From Dermatophagoides farinae (Eukaryota; Arthropoda; Arachnida; Sarcoptiformes; Pyroglyphidae): a stretch of DNA of 64,000 nt. Where the stretch lies: contig NC_134682.1 in assembly GCF_024713945.1 (NCBI RefSeq), positions 5,123,001 to 5,187,000 on the forward strand, read 5' to 3'. Both the position numbers and the translations under genes were made by a program. The notes below the pieces were generated by a model. That model saw only the letters and a list, made by a program, of their open reading frames with translations, was not told the DNA's origin and did not search any database. The stretch's first letter is position 1; each line of letters starts with the position of its first letter. Below, piece by piece: positions 11,160 to 23,202 of the stretch.

Positions 11160-11256
11160 TTTACTCAAAAATACGGGTCTCCAAATTTGGAGACTGGTCT
11201 CCAAATTTGACGATTTACGCATTACGCCAAATTTGGAGACCAGTCTCCAAGTTACT
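11160..11256. repeat. Right subterminal array of GGAGAC-type palindromic modules
   Basis: Copies at 11189-11202 (GGAGACTGGTCTCC) and 11235-11248 (GGAGACCAGTCTCC) with flanking CCAAATTTGG. They are inverted relative to the left array and sit just inside the right terminal repeat. Confidence 0.8.
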
Positions 11257-11480
11257 TTTTTTTCTGTGTTATCATGTGATTACTGAATTATCGATAGATT
11301 CGTTCGTTATCCAATATGATTAGTCACGTGAGAAACATTTGTACTCGCGAGTTTATAAATTAGGAATTTTTTCGGGTGATATTTTCGAGTCATTTTGATT
11401 CGATAGAAAAGAAAAGAAAAGAAAATTCTGTAAATAATGTATTGTTAGAATCGAATTCTGTAAAATTTTTCCATAAAATA

Positions 11481-13307
11481 ATGTTGATAATAAAAAGATT
11501 GTCAACAAAATGTAGAAATGTAGACGTCAATTGTTTTCTTTCCATTTTGTTTGATACGCGCGGAACGTTATTATCATTAAATTGTCATCGAAATCGATAT
11601 TATAATGGCCGCCTGAATGTTTGTCAGCGATCATTATCATCGGTGGCCAGTGATATAAAATCAAATGATTGTAAATATAAAATTGCCATCATTGGTAGTG
11701 GTCCTGCCGGTTTTTATACCAGTCAACAATTATTAAAGGTGAGTGTAATTTATTTTCGATTCAGGTTTAATTTCGAATTAGTATCCAAATTTGAATATTG
11801 ATATCTATGAAAAATTTCCCGTTCCATTTGGTTTGGTACGTTTCGGTGTAGCACCTGATCATCAAGAAGTTAAAGTAGGTGGTTAATTGTAATTGCAATT
11901 TGAATTTGAATTTGAATTTGTGTCCTTATATTTATGCACATTTTATAGAATGTTATCAATTCATTCACCAAAGTGGCCATGAATGATCGTACACGTTTCA
12001 TTGGAAATATTAATATCGGTACCGATGTTACATTTCAGGAATTACGTGACGCTTATCATGCTGTTGTATTATGTTATGGTTCATCACAGGATGCAATGTT
12101 AAACATACCGGGCGAATCGCTTGGTAATGTTATATCAGCACGACGATTTGTTGGCTGGTATAACGGTATACCACAGGATAAAGATCTGGAACTATCTTTA
12201 AATAATTCTTGTAACACTGCCATCATTATTGGACAAGGTAATGTAGCTCTGGATTGTGCCCGTATTCTATTGACACCACCGGATTTTCTTAGGGTATGCA
12301 TCACATTGGAAAATTGTTTATGTTTGTGTTATGTTTCTTTGTGTCTGTATTTTCTTTGTGTATGTAGAAAACGGATATAACAAGTCATGCATTTCAAAAA
12401 TTATCAAATTCAAATATACGTCGTGTAGTGATAATTGGCCGTCGTGGTCCATTACAAGCTGCATTTAAAATCAAAGAATTTCGTGAGCTTACCAAAATGG
12501 CCGATTGTCATGTTCGATTCGATTGGCCGCAATCGATACGTGAACACTTAGATTTTAATGATAAACTTATCGTAAGTTGATTTACCTGAACGTTTTCTAA
12601 TAATTGATAATTTGTTGTTTGCATAGGAATCATTACCACGACCACGTAGAAGATTGGCCGAATTATGTCGACGTATAATCGATGAATCATATGAAAGGAA
12701 AAATTGTTCAAAAGAATGTGTGTTCAAGTTTTTCCTAACACCCGTTGAAATCTGTTCAGAATCGGATAAACCAATGGCCTTGGCAAGTGTACGATTAAAA
12801 CAAAATCGATTGGATGATTATGTACGTGAAGATTCAAAAATCATGGCCACTTGTGATAATGAACTAATCGATGAGCCATGTGGAATATTAATCCGTAGTA
12901 TCGGATATAAATCAGTGCCATTAGATCCGTCCTTACCGTTTGATCATCGTCGAGGTATCATCCTCAACGAACAAGGACGTGTTATCAATAATCCAGATCT
13001 ATATTGTTCTGGTTGGGCTGCATTCGGTGCAACCGGTGTCATATTGAATACAATGACAGCCAGTTTTGAAGTTGGCAAAAATATTTTACAAGATATTCAA
13101 GATGGACGTCTCGATACTGACACGATGAAACGTGGTTACGATCAAATCTGGCCGTTATTGCAGAAACGTCAAGCCATTGTCATTGATTTTGTTGATTGGA
13201 AACGTATCGATCAATTTGAACGTGAACAAGGCCGTAAAGAAGGTAAACCTCGAGAGAAAATTGTATCCGTTGATCAAATACTGGACGTGAAAAATAAATT
13301 CGATTAG
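11481..13307 (+). CDS. FDXR: NADPH:adrenodoxin oxidoreductase, mitochondrial
   Basis: Five exons, all joined in phase 0: 11481-11738, 11782-11874, 11949-12293, 12368-12571, 12627-13307, giving 526 residues. A basic N-terminus of about 60 residues fits mitochondrial import. An FAD-binding [13 protein letters not shown] follows at 68-80, then [22 protein letters not shown], a second dinucleotide fold ([16 protein letters not shown]) with [10 protein letters not shown] for NADPH, and a late [11 protein letters not shown] motif. Known of the family: this flavoenzyme passes electrons from NADPH to ferredoxin in the mitochondrial matrix for Fe-S cluster and ecdysteroid/steroid synthesis. The start is the first in-frame ATG. 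Its 5' edge lies 210 bp from the transposon island, and it converges on eIF3b. Confidence 0.93.
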
Positions 13308-13500
13308 ACATTTTAATGGGGAAAAAGATAGCTTTTATTTATGAATAATAAAAAAAAATCAGCTGTTTAATTTTTTTTTTGTTGATTGTTGAATTTATAT
13401 TTATATAATAATAATATAATAATAATAATGTTGAAAAAATCCAGAATTACATATTCGGCCAATAGCTAAAATTGTTTTTTACTTGATGTCATCGGGAACA

Positions 13501-15897
13501 TCAATCAAGTTCGACCGTTTCCTCTTTGACAAGGAATTCATATTCTTCTTCATAATATTCTTGTTGTGATTGTTCTTCCGATATTTCACGTAATTGCATC
13601 AATTCTTCACGATGACTGTCAACAATCTGTCGATTACGTTCACAGATTTCTTTGTATTCACGTAATTGTTGTTGTCGTTTATCGATCATTTCTTTCGATA
13701 ATTTCGAATAGGCCATACGATCCTTGGCATCAAATTCATCGGCATATTTTTTTAGATTCTTTCGAATTTCTTTAATCTTTTCTTCGCTCAACAATGTTGG
13801 TGGTTGTGGACGCCATGAAAATTGACATAAACGTTCCAAAATTTGTTTACGTAAAAGACGGCCTTGGAATGACCATACCCAATAGGCATTATCGCTCTGT
13901 AATGGAATTGAAATTGGTCATATTGAGAAACATTGGAAAAATGAAAAGAAAAAGAGCCAACCTTATTGGTCCAATAGCTAACACTAGTGACCACATAACG
14001 ACCAGTTGGATCCCATTCAACATCACTCAATTTGAAATGTTCCTGTGTGTTTGTACGAGAGAAATCGGATGTATCGACAAATTCCAATGTATAATTGGCA
14101 CTACGTAATGATGCCAATAGAATGAACTGACCGGTTGGTGACCAGAACAAACTATTGCATAATTTTTTCTCGAATTTTTCTGTCATAAATAGGATAATAA
14201 TAATATAATATAATAAGAATCAATTGAATCATATGGAGCAAATGCAATAACATACTTAACAAGGTAACAGTAGTGCCTTGTTTGATTCCATAGAACGAAA
14301 TCGTATATGATGGTGAATCGCCATGCACGATTGCCAATTTGGAACCATGTGGTTCCCAGCCAAAATTCACGATCGGTTCTTTGATTTCGATCGAATCGAT
14401 GGGGATTTGTTTCTCACGAATATGATACAGATCGAATGAGTAGTTGAGTCCAGTGTATTTATTGGCATCATTACGTTCTTTTTTCGCCTTTGTATAACGA
14501 TCGACTTTGACGCAAAGATAATCGCCATTATTTTGCCACTGCATCTTACAATCGGCAACGTTGAATATATTCTTTGAACGTACTTCATTTTTCGATGGTA
14601 TCTCGATCAACGATACACGTGCTGGCACATTTTGCTCTTCAGCAACCCAATAGGCTAACATATTCTCCGATGGACTCCATACAAAACTCTTGATACCTGA
14701 CATTTTCATCGATTTCTTATCCAACAAAAGAAACGTTTCGGTTTCATAAATGCAAAGCGATTCATTATGGATACGGCCAAAATATTGATCATCATGTGAC
14801 CATTTGAATATTGGCCAGGCAATACTTTGGACATTTTCGGCATAGAATGTTCTTTTAATTGTTTGCATACGGATATCCCATATGATGATGGCATTTTCCT
14901 GATTCGTCAACATTAATGGCTGCGATAGGGTCACCAGGAAACGTTCGCATGGAGAAAAATCAATAAATATGACGCCTTCGTGGGCAAATTTGAACAAACG
15001 TTCGAAATTCGGTCCACCCCACAAAGCGATACCTTGTTTGTGAAATGTGGCCATATATGTTCCAAGTGGTGACCAATGTACCGATTGTTCAGTCCAATAT
15101 GTTCGTTTCTGAATCAATGCCGGTTCAGGATTCGAATTCAGATAGATGGCTGTTGTATCACCACCATCATAAACGACTGAAAATTGATCACAACAATCTG
15201 GATCAAGTAACCATTCACGTAGGTTACCACGATCTTCATAGGGTTTCTTTTCTGGTTCTTCGAATTCATCGGGAATTTCCAGATATTTATCAATATCCTG
15301 TATCATATTCACGGAAAACATGTGATTTTTATCCAGTTTATGATTATTAAATGTTTTGACGGCTTCTTGTGCTTGTTCGGAATTTTCAAATTCATAGAAC
15401 ACATAGCTAAACGAAATGTGAATCGAATGTTAGCACAGTCATGACAAATATGATTGTCTTACCCTTTGGTCAATTGATTTTCATCCAATGGAAAATGATC
15501 TTTAAGTATTGTACCACATTTAGAAAACAAACGCATCAAAACAGTACGAAGTTTCTCAAAACGATCAGGCGATACTTTCGGTATGCCATCAACAATGATG
15601 ACACTTTTCAAGCCGAAATCTTGTTTCGGTCGATTTTTGAGAATATCACCAATGAGCTCTACGAAATGAATTTGATTATCAAATAATAAAATTTAAATGA
15701 CAAAAGAGAAAAAACGTACCATCATCTTTAATATCATCAATAAAATCTTCTGGATCATCAAAATCTGGCTCTGGTTCTTCTTCGGGCATTGTGGGTGGTT
15801 CTTGTGTCGATTGTTGTTGTTGTTGTTCATCCAATTCAGTGCCATTGGATTGAAATTTTTTCCCTTCGTCAGTTTGTATTAAATCACCTTCGGCCAT
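13501..15897 (-). CDS. EIF3B: Eukaryotic translation initiation factor 3 subunit B
   Basis: Five exons: 15897-15720, 15658-15463, 15406-14256, 14179-13962, 13896-13501, totalling 712 residues, close to insect eIF3b. An acidic, Gln-rich N-terminus leads into an RRM at about 65-150 ([24 protein letters not shown]). A WD/beta-propeller body follows ([49 protein letters not shown]), then [20 protein letters not shown] and a basic helical C-terminus ([20 protein letters not shown]). Known of the family: eIF3b is a core scaffold of the eIF3 complex on the 40S subunit. The donor of the fourth intron reads GTTGGC, a weak site, but the junction matches the family exactly. Convergent with FDXR. Confidence 0.95.
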
Positions 15898-17167
15898 GAT
15901 TGCTGATTAATGATGAATCAAGTGTTTCATTCAAACTAAACAATGAAAATTGTATAAAATAAATGCGCCACACACACAAATTTGAATCGGCAGAATGGAT
16001 CTTTTCAATTTTTATTGCGAGGTAAAATCAATTGTTTTTTGTTGAATTCAGAAAATAACTTTCCAATGCAGACAATTCAACCAAATAGTCGGCATCAAAT
16101 CCAGACACACCGATGCAGCAGCGGAAAAAAGAATTCAACACACACACGCACACACAATGCAATAAATAAAGCACGAACGAAATAAAAGCTCGCGTGTCAA
16201 AATTGCCTGTACATATAGAACGTTCCTTAAATGCATCAAGTTTCAAATTTTTTTCATTTTCATTTCATTTTTCATCATCAATTGTCTGATGTCTGATCAT
16301 CTGGTTCATACTTTTTTGTTCTGTAAATTGTTCCCTTTCCAGAATTGATTTCAATTCGTCTAGAAAAAAGTTCAAATTAATCCAGGAATTAGTATAGAAT
16401 TCTGGATCTGACAATTTACCTATAAGAATTTTATATCTTTTATTTTATTTCATTTGCTCTAAATTTAATAAAATTGTTTTTGCACACGATGCATGATCAT
16501 CAAATTGAAATAAATTCAAATTTGCATTGAATTTAACGAAATAAAAGAAGAACTTGATGGTATCCTCCTTTGCCAGATGTTCATCCATCGATCCATTGGT
16601 TGTATTAATTATTAATTAATTAATTGATTGATTATCCCTTTATCAATTCTTCAAAATAGAAATTAGTTGAAATATACACACACAGACACACACACCAGAT
16701 CCCTATAATAGGCGTCGGCTTAGGAAACGATTCATCAAAAAAAAACAAAAAAAATTCCCATATATTCCTTATAAATAAAAGTTGTAGTGGTTCAAAAAGA
16801 AACAATCGATATATCGAAATAATAGGCGGCACATATTTAACACAATTGTAATTACTAAACACAGAGCATCAGTATCGCCGTCTGTCAGTGTTCAATTCTC
16901 TGTGTGTTTGTGTGTTGGATTGCATGCAACCCCAAACCCAATAAAAAAACAAAAAAAGACTAAAAATCGAAACCCAAAAAAACTTACTGAAAAAAACTGA
17001 TTGTCTCTGATAGAGATTATCATCATCAATGTAATCGTCGGTTTGTTGTGTGCTCAAATTATTTGCCATTCGTTTTTAAATAATTCTACTGGTTAATTGA
17101 TCAATTTTTATTTCTGTTGCCATTGATTGATTAATATCCGTGAATACATTGAAATATTCAAGGCAAG
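15898..17167. other. Divergent intergenic region eIF3b / Rho-GDI
   Basis: 1.27 kb without a recognisable gene. It has to include the eIF3b promoter and the Rho-GDI 5' region, the latter perhaps with a non-coding first exon. Contents seen: CA-rich runs near 16130-16160 and 16670-16695, a TTAATTAATTAATTGATTGATT tract near 16605-16631, and poly(A) runs at 16735-16755 and 16945-16990. Confidence 0.6.
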
Positions 17168-17855
17168 ATGTCGACCGATGATAATTCGAAAAATAACAAT
17201 GCAGACAATAATAATGGTGGCGATGGTGATGAAATGAATCTGAATTATAAACCACCGGCTGAGAAATCCCTATCCGATATTGTCTCAACAGATAAAGATG
17301 ATGAAAGTCTAATGAAATATAAAGAATCGCTTTTGGGTAAAGCAATCCAAGACGTAGTGATTGTTGATGAAACGAATGCTAATCGTGTGATTGTCAAAGC
17401 ATTATCATTGTTGGTTGATGGCCGTCCCGATATGGTCATCGATCTTAGCCAAGGTTTGTTTTTTCATCTGTTTTTGTTTGTTTGTTCCTTCATCTAAAAT
17501 TTTCACTGATTGATTGCCAGGTGTTGAATGTGTGAAGAAAAAAGTGTATACCATTAAGGATGGAATCGAATATCGAATTAAAATTGATTTTTACGTTCAA
17601 CGCGAAATTGTTACCGGTCTTAAATTTCAGCAAAAAATCTATCGCCATGGTATGAAAGTATTGAAAACGACCAATATGGTTGGATCTTATGCACCTAAAC
17701 AAGAATTACAATCATATACGACACCTGTTGAAGAGATGCCATCCGGTATGTTGGCACGTGGTACCTATACGGTTAAATCATTATTTACCGATGATGATGA
17801 CAATGAACACCTCAAATGGGAATGGTCATTTGAACTGAAAAAAGATTGGGACTAA
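17168..17855 (+). CDS. ARHGDIA: Rho GDP-dissociation inhibitor
   Basis: Two exons, 17168-17453 and 17521-17855, joined through a split Gly codon (DLSQ-GVECVKKK), giving 206 residues, the usual family length. A polar Asn/Asp-rich N-terminal arm precedes the regulatory helices (LNYKPPAEKSLSDIVSTDKD, DDESLMKYKESLLG). The immunoglobulin-like fold then carries VDGRPDMVIDL, GIEYRIKIDFYVQREIV, MVGSYAPK and the C-terminal LKWEWSFELKKDW. Known of the family: Rho-GDIs hold prenylated Rho/Rac/Cdc42 in the cytosol in GDP form. The first ATG with a good context was chosen. The arthropod orthologue cannot be assigned to one vertebrate paralogue, so the symbol is family-level. Confidence 0.93.
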
Positions 17856-18509
17856 ATTACACTCGATTCATATCATTTAGTACACAAACCTTGCAAACGT
17901 TCAACGGTTATTTGCCAAAAAAATATCCTTTGTCATTTTATCAAAAAAAAATATCAATGTTATTCACCCAACAGTTTCTAACTCCCTTTTCCGAAATTGA
18001 ATCATTGTTGATTCTTGATTGCTAAAATTTGAACTTAATCAAAACACACACAAACACTTTTGCTCACCCTTTTTTCTCATCATTACATCAATTTGTCCTC
18101 CACAAACACAACAAACATACACACACACACACACAATGTTAAGGTTTTCCAGACACACACCTACACATTTATACATTGAATTGATTTGTACGAAAATGAA
18201 ACTTCCATAATGAATGCATATGGTTTTTAATTTGAATAAAATGATTTTTTAATTTTTAAGAAAATATACTGATTGTTGTTATTCGGTGGATAATTCAAAC
18301 GAATTGTCAACAACAAAAATTTGATATTAACATGAGCATGCGCATATCGCATATGATCTATTCGAGTTTTTTCATCTCGATTCTTTTTGGCTTTGTATTT
18401 GTTTGTATCATTGAATCATCAAACAATTTCATATTGAAAAGGTAAACTTTTTTTGTTTTGATTATTTTGTTTCTGACACAGCCATCTTCAATCTATTGTT
18501 GATTCGAAA
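17856..18509. other. Intergenic: Rho-GDI 3' end and upstream of the HTH gene
   Basis: 654 bp. Contains a CA-rich tract (about 18043-18135) and an AATAAA at about 18235, possible polyadenylation signal of Rho-GDI. No gene seen. Confidence 0.5.
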
Positions 18510-18839
18510 ATGCCACGAGGCCCTGAAATATCCGAATTTCAACGTGGCCGTATTGTTGGAAAATATGAAGAAGGTGCAACCATACGTAAAATATCGAAAG
18601 ACCTTGAAGTATCCAAAACAGCTGTGCATAAAATTATAACCGATTACAAAGCAACTGGTAAAACAAGTGCAAAAAAACGATCTGGACGACCAGGACCATC
18701 GAAACGATTTTTACGTTCTATACAACGTACTGTTGAAGATGAACCGAATATCAAATTATCCGAATTGGCAGCCAGATTTGAGGTATCCGAAACGACAGTT
18801 GGACGTTATCTACATCTACTTGGTTATTATAAAGGCTAA
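18510..18839 (+). CDS. Stand-alone Tc1-type bipartite helix-turn-helix (paired-like) protein
   Basis: Complete 109-residue ORF with an ATG in good context. The first HTH spans about residues 8-50 (SEFQRGRIVGKYEEG, IRKISKDLEVSKTAVHKII). It is followed by a GRPG-type linker (RSGRPGPSK, about 57-65) and a second HTH at about 70-105 (IKLSELAARFEVSETTVGRYL) ending LGYYKG. This is the DNA-binding half of a Tc1/mariner transposase. The ORF stops exactly where the catalytic DDE domain would begin, and I see no DDE remnant downstream. There are no internal stops, so it looks maintained. It could be a domesticated DNA-binding protein or a young truncated copy. Confidence 0.75.
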   Translation: MPRGPEISEFQRGRIVGKYEEGATIRKISKDLEVSKTAVHKIITDYKATGKTSAKKRSGRPGPSKRFLRSIQRTVEDEPNIKLSELAARFEVSETTVGRYLHLLGYYKG

Positions 18840-19328
18840 ATTAATCAAATTTGACTTTGATTCGATGGTCACCATAGAATGTTAGGGTTTTTTCATGTTT
18901 CATGTTTCTCTTTGCTTTGTTTATTCATATTTCATTTCAGTCTGTGTTCATTCATTGCTTTTTGTATAATTTTTTTAATAACAAAAAAAAAAAGAAAAAT
19001 TGAATCATTCGAATTTCAGAATTTTTTTTTATTGAAAATGAAAGAGATAGAGAGAGAAAAAGATATCACAATCATTTGTTTCGGAAAAAATTGAATAGAA
19101 ACAAAAACAAAGGAGAGATGATGAAGAACCCAATTATTCATTTAGAAAGGAAACCAAAAAAAAAGAAGAAAGAATCTGGTGGGTGGGTGGATGTATAGTG
19201 CAATGAAATGTAGGTAGATGAGTAAACCATGTGCATGTGGGTGATAATCACAACTTGTTTCACAAATTGGTTGGTCCAGATGAATGAGGGAGTAGTATCC
19301 CCCCTAATAATCACATTTCACAATTATA
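18840..19328. other. Intergenic: HTH gene 3' end and USP22 3' end
   Basis: 489 bp between convergent genes. Purine-rich (AAAGAGATAGAGAGAGAAAAAG near 19035-19060) with poly(A)/poly(T) runs. No further gene seen. Confidence 0.5.
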
Positions 19329-21824
19329 TTATTCAAATTCATAATGATTTTTCTGATAAAAAAGTAGATATCTGAAACAATACAAAAGAAAAGGTTCAAT
19401 AAACGATAAATTCTCATCATTGTCATCATTTACCCTTCACTATTGAGCACATCATTTTCGGTGGCTTTAGTCACTGAATGATCATCACATTTAAACCAAC
19501 GGCCATTACATCGGACATAGACCGTATAATGGCCTGTTTCAAGTGTGCCGCTATGATTAATAACGGCAAACAGTGAATAACTAGCACACAAATTGGATTA
19601 TTAATAACACACACATCAATCCCATTTCCAACACTTACCTATTATCTTTTCGCATTTTTTTCAATGGTGGCCTACAATCTTTATCGTCATCATCATCATC
19701 ATCATCTTCAGCAGCTGGAGCAGAAGTATCACCATCATTGGATTGAACATTGATCATTTGTCGCCGTGCTTGATGACCAATTTCTGATGTTGTAAACGGT
19801 GTCATATCGATCATTGTTGGAAACGACACAAACGTTGAGATTTTCTTATTCAATTTATTTGTTTGTTCGAATCGTTTCAGATGAAACGATACGACAATGG
19901 GTAATGTTTTCAATGATAATTGTTTAGTTGATTCTTGATAACTTTGACATTTGTTACATTTAATTTTGGCTGAACTTCCTAAATGTTCAGTACGTGTGAA
20001 TAATTCCAAACAATCATGCAATGATAATGATTGTGTTTTAATCGCTGCTGCTGCTGCTGCTGTTGCCGATGATGATGATTTGGTCATTGTTGTTGACATT
20101 CGATTTTCAATATTTCCAGCATTATTGACCAGATCAAGACTAAAATCCCATATTGGATCGACAACCGAACTAACGCCACTGTTTGATGAGAATAAAAAAC
20201 ATTGGATCAATAAACTTTGGAAAATTGGAATCAAAACTCGACCTACCCACAACTTTGACAGACGAGATCCGATTGTAAACTTCCGGTGAATATTTTATCA
20301 ATTATACAATTACATTTCTTATTGTTGTTATTATTATTATTGCTATTACTATGTGATGAATTATTGCTACTACTGGTGATTGATGAACCATCATTCGATT
20401 CTATATGAATTTTGTGCAATATTTATTTAATTATTATTTGATTTCAAATTTCAATCATCAAATGGTATACCTGATGAATGTCGATGTAGAATATTCAATG
20501 TTGAAATGAAAAATTCGTGTGCATCCTGTTGTTCATAGCCAGCCAGATGTTTAGCATGCGTCCATACTAGATGTAGCAATTTGACCGGAACATGTGGTTT
20601 CTTTTCACCAGAATAAAACTAAGCAACGATAAAAACGGTTCATTTTAAAAAGAGAAGATTAATTTTTCTAATAAAAAAAATCAATTACCTCTTGGACCAA
20701 TTGTGACATTTCACAAACCAAACATTTGGTTGAATCACGAATACAGATATGTCGATCACCGAGAAAATAATCACGTAATGGTTCAGTATGGACTAATGTT
20801 TGTACGATACAATTCATAAAACAGGTACTACCCAAGTTGATTAGGCCACGAAGACCATTATAACCACGATGGACATTCAATCGTCGTGTGGTGGTTAATG
20901 TATCGAACACAGCCTCATCATAAGCATTCGGTTCCCAGCGATATGGAAAATCAACATTACGGATGAGAACATTCCTACGTAATTTTGATGCAATCGATTC
21001 TAATTCTACATCAAATATATAGTTATCACAATCAAAACAATATACATAGCCATAATGAATGTCCATCGCTATTAAACAAAATAAACAAAACAAAAAACCA
21101 AAGATTAACAAGTGGATTGAGTTAACATGAACATACCCAAATTATGATTCGTATCTTGACAATGTTGATGGATATGTTTGCGAGTAAAACAGGCACTCAT
21201 CTGACAATATAGGCAAACATGTATTCTTGTTGGCAGGCGCGTCGATGGACATGATCGATCGAAACAACGCCATAATGTTGCCTTAAATTTTCTACTTGGT
21301 TTATTGATGGCCAATATCAGAATTCGATATAGATTCCTATATAATTGTTGTCCATTAAATCGATGTTTCCATGTTATGATATGTTCACAAGATATTAAAC
21401 GAATATTTGATTCTGCATTTGTTGTCGTTGTTATCATCATCATTGGAACACAACCACTTGATGCAGATGATGATGATGATTCCTCAATTGCAGCTGCCGC
21501 TGTCGATGAAGACGATGATGATGTTGACGATGATGATGATGATGATGATGATGATGTTGATGATAATCCATCGACAGCAATATCGGCTGATTTTGATTCA
21601 TAAAAACCATCCTCAACCATAGCAGAAGCAGCAGCTGAATTCATATCATTTGTGGCCACTGTTGCCGTTGTTGATGTTGTTGTTCGATGTTTACGAATCA
21701 TAAGAATCGTTCCGGTATTATTAACCGTTTCACTAGACAGCTGCTGTGTTGTTGACGCTGATGATTCGGTGGTAGATAACGATGTTGTTGGCGGTGGTGG
21801 TTGCTCAAAATTATAACATATCAT
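19329..21824 (-). CDS. USP22: Ubiquitin carboxyl-terminal hydrolase 22 / nonstop (SAGA deubiquitinase)
   Basis: Seven exons reconstructed in phase: 21824-21137, 21068-20689, 20618-20471, 20400-20247, 20178-19639, 19580-19434, 19371-19329, giving 699 residues. Order: a long Thr/Ser/poly-Ser N-terminus (about 1-140); a ZnF-UBP with C/H pairs ([33 protein letters not shown]) at about 150-245; and a USP domain. The nucleophile is Cys312 in [43 protein letters not shown], the catalytic His in [11 protein letters not shown] and [11 protein letters not shown] follow, ending GYLLFYQK. Known of the family: USP22 removes ubiquitin from H2B within SAGA. Odd features are a poly-Ala and an eight-Asp insertion in the catalytic domain. 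The last exon is only 43 nt. Confidence 0.95.
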
Positions 21825-23202
21825 CGATGATCAATGATTCGATTGTATTTTCAAGTAAATAATGAAAAATTCTAGAATTTTGTAAAATTAAGAAAAAGAA
21901 TTCAAATTTAAATTTTCGAACAACGAATCAATCAATCAATATAAGGATCAGGATTTGTTGTTTATTGCTACCAGCATATAAACAAATCGTCATCATGGAA
22001 AAAATAAGAATGTAAAATGAAAAAGATAGATAAAAACTGTGACTGATGATAATTTGATGGACAAATAAATGAATAAAAAATGAACAGACAATCAGATACG
22101 AAAATATACAGACGCTTTTTGTTGTTTGATTATTATTATTTCGAACACACGATATTTTGTTGTTGATGATGATGATGATGATGATAATGAAAAAATCGAA
22201 TGAATGAAATTGAATAGAGCAGACGGTCGGCCAAAAAGGCTATTATATTACAGACAACACCACACAACACACAAAGACACATGCCGATTGTGTATCAAAT
22301 TGCTAGTAGCAAAGTTTTGTCCACAATTATTTGGTCGTATCCCCACAAACAACAGCCAGCTGGCAATTGAACAATAATGTAAAATGTGATGTGATTTAAA
22401 TGTCCAAAGGCAGAATAAAAAACATTGTCGCCATCTATCCATCGTTTGTTGAAAAATAGTTTGAATTTTTTGCCATCAATTTTTTGCGATTTTGCTTTCC
22501 ATCCATCATCAAATTCGTGGAAAATGAAAAGAAATCGTATAGTTTAGTGAATGGTCAATGAATTCAATCTCTTGAATGGTGGTTAGTAGTGCTGATGTCG
22601 ATAATTTCATATCGTTGAAAACGGATATGTGTGCGAATAACACATGAACTACTACAATGCACTGTTCACAATTTCCGTTTCATTTCATTCTATGACAAAG
22701 AAGAGGTTTTCCCCACCCAGTTAAAAAAACAAATCCAACCAGCGTAAAAAAACTGACATCGACAACCATAGAGATAGGTAATTTTGTTGCATTTTTTTCC
22801 CTTATTCACATTCGAAATGAGCAATCGAGATTCACCCAGAATTCTACGCAAGAAAAAAAAGAAAAACGATGAAAAAAAGAAAAACGATGAAATAAAATGA
22901 CCAGAAAAATTCAAATTTAGATCACACACAATCAAATCGTGACCAAATGGATAAACATAGATCTTCTCACAAGTGATCATATAGTTTTTGTGGATTTAAA
23001 AATTATCATTTTTTCTCGGTTGTTGGTTGATGAACAGAATATGACCATTTTTTCATTGCAATGTTTAATGACTATTTATCAGTCGATAGATAGATAGATT
23101 GATTGATTGATCGCAATCAATATAAATACCTGATCATTTGCTGTTTTTCAATGCCAATATTTCACTTGTTGGTGCTTGTCATTTTTTCTGATTTCGATAA
23201 CG
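21825..23202. other. Divergent intergenic region USP22 / proprotein convertase
   Basis: 1.38 kb without a recognisable gene. Contains a (GAT)n run near 22166-22183, CAACAC-rich sequence near 22255-22280, A-rich sequence near 22850-22890, and the candidate TATA element of the convertase gene at 23121-23128. Confidence 0.55.
23121..23128 (+). promoter_or_regulatory. Candidate TATA box of the convertase gene
   Basis: TATAAATA lies 75 bp upstream of the ATG at 23203, a plausible distance for a short 5' UTR. A sequence-only call; no transcription start is known. Confidence 0.4.

Larger units (their letters stand above)
7810..11268. mobile_element. 3.46 kb degenerate transposon-like element with terminal inverted repeats
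   Basis: The left end at 7810 reads CACAGAAAAAAAAGT and the right end closes with ACTTTTTTTTCTGTG at 11268, its exact reverse complement over 15 bp. Just inside both ends lie copies of a near-palindromic GGAGAC(T/C)(A/G)GTCTCC module followed or preceded by CAAATTTGG, again in inverted orientation. The ends are flanked by TTA on both sides (7807-7809 and 11269-11271), a possible 3 bp target-site duplication of the PIF/Harbinger type. The interior holds a LINE 3' relic, a short tandem repeat and an intron-bearing decayed gene. No intact transposase is visible. Superfamily assignment is inference. Confidence 0.6.

Noticed and set aside
21304-21622. Asp-rich plus-strand ORFs
   Set aside because: Antisense to USP22 exon 1; the open frame comes from the GAT microsatellite.
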